Positions 1 through 7,574 of a stretch of 64,000 bases of DNA are shown here, piece after piece. This DNA comes from JBECKS01 sp964557005. GTDB taxonomy: Bacteria > Pseudomonadota > Gammaproteobacteria > Pseudomonadales > JBECKS01. A model generated the notes under the pieces. The model worked only from the letters and a program-made list of their open reading frames with translations. It made no database searches and was not told the origin of the DNA. The translations under genes were made by a program, and so were the position numbers. Every line of letters begins with the position of its first letter. Position 1 is the stretch's first letter. Where the stretch lies: the NCBI GenBank assembly GCA_964557005.1, contig CAZKYI010000005.1, positions 124,001-188,000 of the forward strand, given 5' to 3'.

Positions 1-411
1 TTCAATGGAAAGCCCTCTGGCGGAAATTTCAGATTTCAAAGCACGATTTTGTTTTTCCAGACTGCTGGTTTTGAGAATGCGTTGTACGCACAGCAGCATT
101 TCATCGTGGTCGAAGGGTTTGGCAATATAATCTTCCGCACCCATTTTTATCGCTTCTACCGCCGAGCGAATACTGGAGTAGCTCGTCATAATCAGCACGG
201 GCACCTTGTTCACCAGCTCAATCACCTTGGTGCCAGGTTCGCCAGGTAAACGCAGGTCGCTGATAATCAAATCGAAATCATTCAAATCAAAGCGTTCCTG
301 TGCTTCCTTGATACTTTCTGTTTCTTCACAGGAATAGCCATTACGTTTCAGCAAGCGACTGAGTGCAGAACGTATCACTTGTTCGTCTTCGATAATCAGA
401 ATGTGACTCAT
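1..411 (-). CDS. cbrB: NtrC-family response regulator, N-terminal part (CbrB-like; cut by window edge)
   Basis: The visible 137 residues are a receiver domain. The acidic pair lies in MSHILIIEDEQ, the phosphoacceptor Asp in LIISDLRLPGE, the conserved Ser/Thr in LIMTSYSS, and the Lys in IAKPF. A linker helix follows before the frame leaves the window, so the expected sigma-54 AAA+ and Fis-type HTH domains are not seen. It starts 85 bp downstream of the CbrA-like kinase on the same strand. In Pseudomonas the CbrA/CbrB pair controls carbon and nitrogen source use. The name rests on that gene order plus the receiver type; the output domain cannot be checked here. Confidence 0.8.
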   Translation of the reverse strand, partial: MSHILIIEDEQVIRSALSRLLKRNGYSCEETESIKEAQERFDLNDFDLIISDLRLPGEPGTKVIELVNKVPVLIMTSYSSIRSAVEAIKMGAEDYIAKPFDHDEMLLCVQRILKTSSLEKQNRALKSEISARGLSIE

Positions 412-495
412 GAATTCTCAGCCAAAAAAAACACGCGTATCGTGAATAAAACTGCGCAAACGATAGCAGAAAAACAGATGCACAAGAATAGAGTT

Positions 496-3400
496 TTACG
501 GTGTTTCGGTATTCTGATTTCGAAACACAGGCAGCGAAATATTCACTCTCGCACCCGAGTGCAGGGTGTGTGTGCTGGTGTCATGGTGCGACCAGTTCTG
601 GATTGAAATCGAGCCACCGTGATCTTCAATAATGCTGTGTACCAGTGAAAGCCCAAGCCCTGTTCCCTTGCCCGGGTCTTTGGTGGTTACGAAGGGGTCG
701 AAAATGTTGGGCAGCATGTGTTCGGGAATACCTGAGCCTTCATCAATGACCGAAATCAGAATTTTTGAACCAGCGTGTCTGGATTCAATGGTGACGCTTG
801 AACCCCACGGGCTGGAATCAATCGCATTGCTGAGCAGGTTGACAAAAATCTGAATCATTTGTTGCTCATCTCCCAATATCAGATGGCTCGCCATGCAGTG
901 ATTTTCAAGTTCAATGCCACCTTGCTTATTGCCTAATTGAATCAGCTTGATGGATTCATCGACACAGGCGCGAAGATTCACCGCAGCGAATTCCTTTTCA
1001 GCTTTTCCCGCACGACTGAAACCCATCAGCGATTGCACAATGTTGGTGATGCGTTTGGTTTGCAGACGTATTTCCTCCAGCATTTCCTGCCCATCGTCGG
1101 GAAGCGAGTTGTTTTCTGAATGGTTGAGGTCATAGAGCAGATTCTGCGCAAGGCAATCAATGCCAGTCACTGGATTACCAATTTCATGCGCCACACCAGC
1201 AGCCATGCGACCAATAGAAGCGAGCCGTTCGCTGTGCGTGAGTTTGGCTTCCAGTTTGATGAGGTTGGTCATGTCTTCAATCAGAAAGGCAAGGCCGGTG
1301 CTTCTGGCAGAATGTTTATCGTCTGTCTGTTCGCCGCTGCCGCCTTGTTCGGAAATACTGGCCTTATGTAAATTGATCCAGCGAATTTCATCGTGAATGG
1401 TGATTTTTTTGCGATGCCAGTGTGTATCTGTACTGGCGAGAAATTCCTTGAACAGATTTCCCCACGGCGCTTGTGCCTGATGCAAATAGGTTCCCAGCAT
1501 GTTGGAAGATTTCAGTTGGGTAATGTCTTCCAGCGCAATGTTCCAGGTGACAATCTCGTTGTCGTGCGAAATCGCACACACACCAATCGGCAGGTCGATT
1601 AGCGTTTGCCGATGAAAGCGACGCAGGTTGTTAAGCTCGGCTGCCAAACCCGTGAGGCGATATTGATATTCTTCCAGCCTGCCTTCGAGTGTGTATAAAT
1701 CTTCGGTTTCCGATTCAGAACCACTGAATGGAATATAGGTGTTGAGAATTTCCTGGGTTCTCGCCACACCTAACAAACGACTCAGGTTGGTTTCAATGCG
1801 ATTGCGCAATTTTTGCAGCATGTGGGGTCGGGTTTCGCTGCGATTGATGCCCAACTCTTTTAGAGCTGTTGAAAGTTCCTGCTCTGCAATCTGTGACCCC
1901 AGCGGTTTGCTCAGGCGAATCTTGAATTCGTGTGCGCTGTCGATGTCGAGCTGACGAAATTTTTGTCTTGAAAAAAACAAATCCTGCGCGCATTGGTCGG
2001 CTGCATAGGCTTCGTCTTCGGAAGTGGGCGTGAGCAAGGAAACCAGAAACATCACACCAAAGTTAATGATGACTGCGGAGATGGTAATAAAATGCCAGTC
2101 GCGGTTATTGAGCTGAATGCCGACATAGCTAATATCAATGCCGAGCAACTTGAACAAACCGAGCGGGTCGAGCTCAATCAGCAGCGGTAAATAAAATGCA
2201 ATTAACCAGATGCCAAAACCCGCAATCAAACCCAGCAACACGCCAAAACGATTGGCACCTTTCCAGAACAAAACACCGAACAGCGCAGGAAACAGTTGTA
2301 CCGAAGCGGTATAGGCGAGCAGCATCAGTTGCGAGAGGGTTTGCTGATTATCAATCGTCCGGTAAACCAGATAGGCAACGGCAATGATGGCGGCAATCAG
2401 GGTATAGCGTTGCCAGCGTAGCCAGGTATAGAGATAAAAACCTGTGGTGGGTGCATTGGCAATCGGCAATACCAGATGATTCACACTCATGGAAGCCAGT
2501 GCGAGCGTGCTCACAATAATAATGCCGCTCGCAGCCGAGATGCCTGCAATATAGACTAACAATGCAATCACTTGGGAATTTTGCGCATGGCTAATGCCAA
2601 TCGCAATGTAATCGAAAGCGATATTGTCATTCTGAAAAATATGAATACCAGCCCACAGAATCGGTGGAATGCACACCGCCATCAGTAACAAATACACCGG
2701 CAGCCCCCATGCGGCAGTATGGAAATTTTTCTCGTTGCGATTTTCTGAAAACGCCATGTGATACATGTGCGGCATGGTGAAGGAAGCGGCAAAAAAAATC
2801 AGAATCAAGGTTGGCCAGTTGCCGTTAATCATCGGGGTAAACATCGCATTGACGTGTTTGGGATTATTGCGCAGCCAGGTTTGCATTTCTGCAAAACCAC
2901 CAAACACCTCGAAAATACAAAACCCTGCAATTACCAGCATGGCCAGCAGTTTTAACAGCGATTCAAAAGCAATCGCGGCCACCAGACCGTCATTTTTCTT
3001 GTCCTTGTCATTGAAATGTTGCGCACCAAAAATAATGGTGAACAAGGTAATCAGAATGCAGTAACCAATCGCCAACTGGTCTTTCGATGTACCAGAAGAA
3101 ATGTATTGAATCGAGGTAGAAACCGCCTGAATTTGTGCAGCAAGAATCGGTGTGATGGCGACAATCATTAGTACCGTGACCATCTTGCCGAGAAAAGGGC
3201 TGCGATAGCGAAAAGTGAACACGTCGGCGAGAGAATGTAGCTGAAAGGTTTTGGTGATTCTGAAAATTGGTCGCAGCAGTATCGGCGCAAAAAAGTAGGC
3301 GGCACTCAGCCCAAGATAAAACGTAAGATAGTTGTAGCCTGATTCCTGCGCAAAACCGAAAGCGCCATAGATGCTCCATGCGCCAGCATAGACACCCAGA

Positions 3401-3531
3401 GATAACACCAGCGTAAGCGGGTGTTCGATAATTTTTTTGGGAATCAGTCCACGTTCGGCAACATAAGCAATGGAAAACAGAATCGCCAAATATACAAGGC
3501 CAATCAGAAACAGGCTTTCTTGACTAATCAT
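496..3531 (-). CDS. cbrA: Sodium/solute symporter-like sensor histidine kinase CbrA
   Basis: This 1011-aa hybrid has a sodium:solute symporter-like membrane half of about 13 helices (residues ~1-490), then a soluble linker (STAC/PAS-like region), then a kinase core. The H-box reads GVAHEIGNPVTG (His about residue 780), the N-box FVNLLSNAIDSS, and the ATP-lid motifs DEGSGIPE and GTGLGLSL. It is an inner-membrane kinase expected to phosphorylate the CbrB regulator encoded just downstream. The architecture and the order dksA-gluQ-small ORF-cbrA-cbrB match Pseudomonas, where CbrA links nutrient state (and histidine transport in some species) to catabolic gene expression. Its start overlaps the upstream small gene by 8 nt. 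Confidence 0.92.
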   Translation of the reverse strand: MISQESLFLIGLVYLAILFSIAYVAERGLIPKKIIEHPLTLVLSLGVYAGAWSIYGAFGFAQESGYNYLTFYLGLSAAYFFAPILLRPIFRITKTFQLHSLADVFTFRYRSPFLGKMVTVLMIVAITPILAAQIQAVSTSIQYISSGTSKDQLAIGYCILITLFTIIFGAQHFNDKDKKNDGLVAAIAFESLLKLLAMLVIAGFCIFEVFGGFAEMQTWLRNNPKHVNAMFTPMINGNWPTLILIFFAASFTMPHMYHMAFSENRNEKNFHTAAWGLPVYLLLMAVCIPPILWAGIHIFQNDNIAFDYIAIGISHAQNSQVIALLVYIAGISAASGIIIVSTLALASMSVNHLVLPIANAPTTGFYLYTWLRWQRYTLIAAIIAVAYLVYRTIDNQQTLSQLMLLAYTASVQLFPALFGVLFWKGANRFGVLLGLIAGFGIWLIAFYLPLLIELDPLGLFKLLGIDISYVGIQLNNRDWHFITISAVIINFGVMFLVSLLTPTSEDEAYAADQCAQDLFFSRQKFRQLDIDSAHEFKIRLSKPLGSQIAEQELSTALKELGINRSETRPHMLQKLRNRIETNLSRLLGVARTQEILNTYIPFSGSESETEDLYTLEGRLEEYQYRLTGLAAELNNLRRFHRQTLIDLPIGVCAISHDNEIVTWNIALEDITQLKSSNMLGTYLHQAQAPWGNLFKEFLASTDTHWHRKKITIHDEIRWINLHKASISEQGGSGEQTDDKHSARSTGLAFLIEDMTNLIKLEAKLTHSERLASIGRMAAGVAHEIGNPVTGIDCLAQNLLYDLNHSENNSLPDDGQEMLEEIRLQTKRITNIVQSLMGFSRAGKAEKEFAAVNLRACVDESIKLIQLGNKQGGIELENHCMASHLILGDEQQMIQIFVNLLSNAIDSSPWGSSVTIESRHAGSKILISVIDEGSGIPEHMLPNIFDPFVTTKDPGKGTGLGLSLVHSIIEDHGGSISIQNWSHHDTSTHTLHSGARVNISLPVFRNQNTETP

Positions 3532-3715
3532 TGAGGTCCTTGCTGCGCATCATCCAGAAGCAAATCAAAATCAGTACGCCCCACACGATAAAAGGGTGAA
3601 ACCAGTTTTCGAGCTGTGCGGCATACCAGTTCACCAGCAAAGGTGAGAGCAGAAAAGCGGATACAGCCAGAAACAGAATCAGTCGATTTGCGTACATGAG
3701 CCAGATAATACGCAT
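3524..3715 (-). CDS. Small two-helix membrane protein upstream of cbrA (CbrX-like)
   Basis: A 63-aa protein with two hydrophobic segments (about residues 8-28 and 42-57) and a charged C-terminus. It overlaps cbrA by 8 nt, so translation of the two is probably coupled. A small ORF in the same place, called cbrX, is described in Pseudomonas. No clear Shine-Dalgarno precedes the ATG. An overlapping frame of similar size encodes a less membrane-like peptide and is taken as a shadow. Function unknown; a role in setting CbrA synthesis is inferred only from the overlap. Confidence 0.65.
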   Translation of the reverse strand: MRIIWLMYANRLILFLAVSAFLLSPLLVNWYAAQLENWFHPFIVWGVLILICFWMMRSKDLND

Positions 3716-3744
3716 GCAAAAGTGCTTTTCAAACAGCTATTTGT

Positions 3745-4722
3745 TTAAAGCGTGTCGAAGGCAATGTCGCGGGTGTGAATGCGCTTGAGTTGCCAGTGTT
3801 TCACACCCCAGGCGAGTATGTCGTGGCAATCGGCATTCACTAATTGAGGGTCGGGTTGTTGATTGAGTGCGCAAAGTGCCTTGAACAGCCATAGCGATTT
3901 TTGCTGTACATCGAGCGCGGGTGCGTGATGTTGTTTGCTGAGTTTTTGCCCCAGCGCATTCACCACAAGGGGCAAGTGTGCAAAGTGAATATTGGCGACA
4001 TGCCCTTGTGCGCTGATTTGCAGTGCTCTTTGCCAAAAGCTGCTGTGCAGCAAATCCGCACCGCGCACCACATGCGTAATGTTGTCGCGCAATTCATCTA
4101 AACCGCAGGCGAGCATGTAACTCGGCAAGCGATCTTTTCTGATTAAAATAAAATCACTCAATGTATTTGGTGCTTGCTGCTCGCCGAATAGCGCGTCGGT
4201 AAATGCCAGTTGCTCGCATTCCAGTGCAGCGGTATTGAGCCGCAAAGCAGAATGCGTGAGTTGTGGTGCGAGAGTTCTCGCATCTTTAACAAGGTTTTTG
4301 TAATCCTTGCGCAAGCACTCAATCAGCGTGTGTTTTTCGGTGGGGGACAGTTGTTTGCGGCAGGTATTCGGGTAGTGTGAAATGGCCGTGAGCGCCTTGC
4401 GACTGCAATCACAAGGGTAAACCAAATCTTGCTCAATCCATTGCACACAGCGTTCCATGTATTCCATTGCGCGGGTGCTTTGGTAAATAACAGCGCCATC
4501 CCAGTGCAAGCCGAAGGCTTCCAGATCAAACAGAATTTTTTCGGCAGTGTCGTGTGGTTCGCGATGCGGGTCGATGTTATCGATGCGTAACAACCACTGC
4601 CCGTGGTTGGCTTTGGCATCGAGGTAGCTGGCCAGTGCGGTTAGAAGCGAGCCAAAATGCAAGGCTCCACTGGGTGAGGGCGCAAAGCGCCCAATATAAG
4701 GTGTGTGCGTGTGGTGGTGCAA
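3745..4722 (-). CDS. gluQ: Glutamyl-Q tRNA(Asp) synthetase
   Basis: A 325-aa truncated class I glutamyl-tRNA synthetase paralogue that attaches glutamate to queuosine in the tRNA(Asp) anticodon. The HIGH-like motif is FAPSPSGALHFGSL near the N-terminus, the KMSKS-like motif is GQKLSKQ, and a zinc site CDC...Y...C follows at about residue 105-120. The anticodon-binding half of GluRS is absent, as in the family. The start is TTG, only 6 nt after the dksA stop; no better in-frame start exists. The dksA-gluQ pairing is conserved in many gammaproteobacteria, including E. coli. Confidence 0.95.
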   Translation of the reverse strand: MHHHTHTPYIGRFAPSPSGALHFGSLLTALASYLDAKANHGQWLLRIDNIDPHREPHDTAEKILFDLEAFGLHWDGAVIYQSTRAMEYMERCVQWIEQDLVYPCDCSRKALTAISHYPNTCRKQLSPTEKHTLIECLRKDYKNLVKDARTLAPQLTHSALRLNTAALECEQLAFTDALFGEQQAPNTLSDFILIRKDRLPSYMLACGLDELRDNITHVVRGADLLHSSFWQRALQISAQGHVANIHFAHLPLVVNALGQKLSKQHHAPALDVQQKSLWLFKALCALNQQPDPQLVNADCHDILAWGVKHWQLKRIHTRDIAFDTL

Positions 4723-4728
4723 AACTCG

Positions 4729-5655
4729 TTAGAGTGAAGTTTGTTTTTCCTTCATTTCGGAAAGCGTTTTGCAGTCGATACACTGAGTCGCCGTAGGGCG
4801 CGCTTCCAGACGGCGAATACCGATTTCGATGCCGCAATCTTCACAATAGCCGTAATCATCATTTTTGATGGCATCGAGCGTCTTGTCGATTTTACGAATC
4901 AGTTTACGTTCACGATCACGCGTGCGCAGTTCCAGGCTGAATTCTTCTTCCTGCGATGCACGATCATTCGGATCGGGCAAGTTATGTGATTCTTCTTTCA
5001 TGTGGTGCACGGTTTGATCAACCTCGTACATCAGCTCCATTTTCCACTCCGTGAGAATGTGAACAAAGTGCTCAAGTTGCTCTTTGTTCATGTAGTTCTC
5101 ACCCTTACGTTCCTGATAAGGCGTAACAACGGGGCCATCGGCCGCGCGGCTCAAACGGGTTTTAACAACTGCTTTCTCGCTTTTTTTGCTGGAAGCTTTG
5201 GCGGGTGTTGCTGCCTTGCTGCTGGTTGTTTTTTTGGGAGCGCTGGCAGTTTTTTTATCGTCTGTTTTTTTTGTGGCAACGGGTTTAGCGGGTTTGGCTG
5301 TCGCTGATTTGGCTGGCGCTTTTGTTGAAACTTTTTTTACAGTGCTTTTTGGCGTAGCTACAGCAGTTTTACTTGCGGGTTTGCTGGCAGCGGCTTTGGT
5401 TTTTGGTGCGGCTTTTGCGGGAGTGGCTTTGGGCGTTGTTTTTTTGGCAGTGCTTTTTGCTGGCGCTGGTGTTTTGGCTGGCGCTTTGGCGGCGGGTTTC
5501 TTTACCGCTTTCTCAACCACTTTTTTTGCAGGGCTTTTTTTACTTGCGGTTTTGGTGGCATCTGCTTTTTTGGCAGCAGGTTTTTTCGCTGCGGGTTTTG
5601 GCGTACTGGTTTTTGCAGTAGCGGATTTTTTGTCGGTTTTGTTTGCCTTTGCCAT
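4729..5655 (-). CDS. dksA: RNA polymerase-binding factor DksA with long Lys/Ala/Pro-rich N-terminal tail
   Basis: The last 133 residues are a complete DksA: coiled-coil tip DPNDRASQ with the key Asp-x-Asp-x-Ala-type residues, and a four-Cys zinc finger (CEDC ... CIDC). It binds the RNA polymerase secondary channel and works with ppGpp. Ahead of it lie about 175 residues made almost only of Lys, Ala, Pro, Thr and Ser (AKKPAAKK-type repeats), like histone H1 or Pseudomonas AlgP. E. coli DksA is 151 aa; this one is 308 aa. The start at 5655 (MAKANK) has AGAAGG 6-8 nt upstream. An in-frame ATG 28 codons earlier exists but has no such site. Confidence 0.9.
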   Translation of the reverse strand: MAKANKTDKKSATAKTSTPKPAAKKPAAKKADATKTASKKSPAKKVVEKAVKKPAAKAPAKTPAPAKSTAKKTTPKATPAKAAPKTKAAASKPASKTAVATPKSTVKKVSTKAPAKSATAKPAKPVATKKTDDKKTASAPKKTTSSKAATPAKASSKKSEKAVVKTRLSRAADGPVVTPYQERKGENYMNKEQLEHFVHILTEWKMELMYEVDQTVHHMKEESHNLPDPNDRASQEEEFSLELRTRDRERKLIRKIDKTLDAIKNDDYGYCEDCGIEIGIRRLEARPTATQCIDCKTLSEMKEKQTSL

Positions 5656-6145
5656 ATCTGAACCTTCTGGGTTGGAGGGTTTGTTAGAATTGGCGCGAGT
5701 AAAACCCGCACCGTTCATTATTTTACGAATTAAGCTCACTCAGTCTGGATTCCTTATCGTTGACTCTGTTTCAGGAAACTACGTTTGAATTCAGGGAAAT
5801 ACATTCAAGCCTGTATAAATAGGGGTTTAAAGGCACAGGCTTAAAGAAGCGGGGCATTTTAATCATCAGGTATAGCACTGGCAATCATTAAAAGCCGAAG
5901 AATCTCACCCTGACAAAAATCGTCACATCACAGCCAACTGTTGCAGGCCATACCTGTTACCAAACAACACGCACAACCAAGCCGTTAAAATTTTTCCTTT
6001 AAAATTAGATAGTTATGCGCAAGAAAAAACTGGCACGAATCATGCAGTTATATCGGCGTAGCAAGAACAAAAAGCTTGGCCAGCATTGTAGTTAGGCAAA
6101 GGCTTGGCCTTGCTCAATTAACTTAACCAAATATAGGAGAGTCTT
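5656..6145. other. Intergenic region between divergent dksA and pilA
   Basis: About 490 bp without a convincing gene. It holds the outward promoters of dksA (minus) and pilA (plus). Only the pilA sigma-54 promoter could be placed. An in-frame ATG for dksA lies at 5737-5739, so the minus-strand leader could be shorter. A long hydrophobic frame running antisense through the dksA tail into this region is a compositional shadow of Lys/Ala codons. Confidence 0.6.
6031..6046 (+). promoter_or_regulatory. Sigma-54 (RpoN) promoter of pilA
   Basis: The element TGGCACG-N4-ATGCA has GG at 6032-6033 and GC at 6044-6045, the exact 12-nt offset of the -24/-12 class. Transcription would start near 6057, leaving a leader of about 90 nt. 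Major pilin genes of Pseudomonas are transcribed by RpoN under PilR control, so position and sequence agree. Confidence 0.85.
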
Positions 6146-6601
6146 ATGACTAACTTAAACATGAAGGGTTTTACCTTGATTGAATTAATGATCGTAATCG
6201 CGATTATCGGTATTTTGGCCGCTGTTGCGATTCCACAGTACACCAGCTATATCGCACGTACTGAAGTGACTTCAGGTATTGGCGATTGCCGTGGCTTGAT
6301 GGTTGCGATGCAGGAATATGTTGGCCGTTATGGTCAGGCAGAAGATAAGCAGACAACACCTACGTTAGCTGTCTACAGACCTGATGTGGTTGATTTTCAG
6401 GGTAAGACAACCAAGTTTCTTACAGGCTGTAATAATACAACTGCGTTTGTCACAACACTGACTTATAGCGCAGCGCTGTCTGATGGTGTTGGCGGTAAGA
6501 CACTGGTATTGGCTCCAGACATTACTACTAACGGGATTAACTGGAAAGTGGATGCTACTAGTACAGTGTTAGACAAGTACCGACCAGCAGACCTTAAATA
6601 A
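6146..6601 (+). CDS. pilA: Type IV pilin (major pilin PilA-like)
   Basis: A 151-aa prepilin with a short leader ending Met-Lys-Gly, cleavage before Phe9, Glu5 of the mature chain, and the hydrophobic N-terminal helix (FTLIELMIVIAIIGILAAVA). AGGAGAG sits 5 nt before the ATG. It forms the pilus fibre used in twitching, adhesion or DNA uptake. It has only two Cys, at about residues 48 and 95, so the usual C-terminal disulfide loop is not evident. pilB, pilC and pilD are not adjacent, unlike Pseudomonas. A sigma-54 promoter precedes it and a strong terminator follows. Confidence 0.93.
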   Translation: MTNLNMKGFTLIELMIVIAIIGILAAVAIPQYTSYIARTEVTSGIGDCRGLMVAMQEYVGRYGQAEDKQTTPTLAVYRPDVVDFQGKTTKFLTGCNNTTAFVTTLTYSAALSDGVGGKTLVLAPDITTNGINWKVDATSTVLDKYRPADLK

Positions 6602-6624
6602 GCTTAAACAGCTTGTTTGAATTA

Positions 6625-6652
6625 AAAACCCCGCTTCGAGCGGGGTTTTTTT
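6625..6652 (+). terminator. Rho-independent terminator of pilA
   Basis: Seven-bp GC stem CCCCGCT / AGCGGGG with a TCG loop, flanked by A4 and followed by a run of eight T, starting 23 nt after the pilA stop. Confidence 0.92.
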
Positions 6653-6717
6653 TGGCTGTTGTTTTTGTTGAGTGGTGGGGGATAAACTGGTGGGTGTAAT
6701 TATTGAGGTATTCTTTT

Positions 6718-6978
6718 ATGGAACAGATTGCTAATTTACACATCGAAAAACTACCCGAAGGGGTTTATCTGGCCACGTCTGACGATATTCCAGGTTTGAT
6801 TGCTCAGGGACGTACAATTACCGAGACTATCGAAATTGCTCGCGATGTTGCTACAAAACTGTTGGAAGCATTGGAAGATATTCGTTTATATGACAGCGCA
6901 AAAGAAAGTAATGAGCCATCTATTCCAGTTGATATAGCGTTTAAAAACATTGAAGCAAAGCGCAAATCCCGACAATAA
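6718..6978 (+). CDS. DUF1902 / HicB-like small protein
   Basis: An 86-aa protein with the pattern GVYLATSDDIPGLIAQGRT, typical of DUF1902 and related to the HicB partial RNase H fold of antitoxins. The ATG at 6718 has GAGGTA 7 nt upstream; a TTG five codons earlier would place the ribosome on top of that site. No HicA-type toxin follows. Instead a MazEF-like pair starts 30 bp downstream on the same strand. It may be an orphan antitoxin or a third member of that module. Confidence 0.6.
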   Translation: MEQIANLHIEKLPEGVYLATSDDIPGLIAQGRTITETIEIARDVATKLLEALEDIRLYDSAKESNEPSIPVDIAFKNIEAKRKSRQ

Positions 6979-7008
6979 TCTACACATTAAAAAATTACAG
7001 GTATTCCC

Positions 7009-7221
7009 ATGCAAACAGCCGACTTAATACAGGAAATTCAGCAACTTTCACTGATTAAAAAGTTTTATATTGTCGAAGAAATCCTCAAAACCATAAAAAA
7101 AGAAGAGTTACAGAATCAAATGGCACTGGCTGCTGATGTGCTTTACGATGATTATGCAAACGACAAGGAATTAACTGCATTCACATCACTTGATTTTGAG
7201 AATTTTTATGAAGCAAAGTGA
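7009..7221 (+). CDS. Antitoxin of a MazEF/PemIK-type module
   Basis: A 70-aa protein with a helical N-terminal half (LIQEIQQLSLIKKFYIVEE) and the C-terminal signature DDYANDKELTAF...DFENFYEAK seen in small partners of MazF-family toxins. It ends 14 nt inside the toxin gene, so the two are translated together with antitoxin first. The C-terminus probably wraps around the toxin. It does not resemble the AbrB-type MazE DNA-binding fold closely, so DNA binding is not claimed. Confidence 0.75.
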   Translation: MQTADLIQEIQQLSLIKKFYIVEEILKTIKKEELQNQMALAADVLYDDYANDKELTAFTSLDFENFYEAK

Positions 7222-7546
7222 AATATGGCTGGTTGATTTGGATCCCACCAAAGGTGCAGAAATACAGAAAAAAAGACCCGCTGTGATTGTCAATGATGAC
7301 CGACTGGGCAAACTGCCACTAAAAATCATCGTTCCTCTGACTGACTGGAAAGACCATTACACCATCGCTCCGTGGATGGTAAAGGTGGAACCTAATAAGT
7401 CCAATGGACTTTCTAAAACTTCTTCTGCGGATTGCTTTCAAATTCGTTCACTTTCACAAGAACGCTTGATTAAAAAGCTGGGCTATATTGACAACACCAC
7501 ATTACAGGAAATCAGGGAAGCTATTACCAAGATATTAAACTTATAA
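7208..7546 (+). CDS. MazF/PemK-family mRNA interferase toxin
   Basis: 112 aa from the ATG at 7208. MKQSEIWLVDLDPTKGAE matches the first strand and loop of PemK/MazF, then KKRPAVIVNDD, then the central VPLTDW strand, and a C-terminal helix (LQEIREAITKIL). Family members cut single-stranded RNA at short motifs. It overlaps its antitoxin by 14 nt. The cassette sits between pilA and an opposing MFS/spermidine-synthase gene, a typical solitary chromosomal site. Cleavage specificity cannot be read from the sequence. Confidence 0.85.
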   Translation: MKQSEIWLVDLDPTKGAEIQKKRPAVIVNDDRLGKLPLKIIVPLTDWKDHYTIAPWMVKVEPNKSNGLSKTSSADCFQIRSLSQERLIKKLGYIDNTTLQEIREAITKILNL

Positions 7547-7574
7547 ATGCTGTGGGGCATTGTCTGGCTCCCCC

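Noticed and set aside
5186..5788. 200-codon hydrophobic open frame antisense to the dksA tail
   Set aside because: It is the complement of Lys/Ala/Pro-rich repeats, which always reads as Phe/Leu/Val/Ala. It has no ribosome site and overlaps a well-supported gene.
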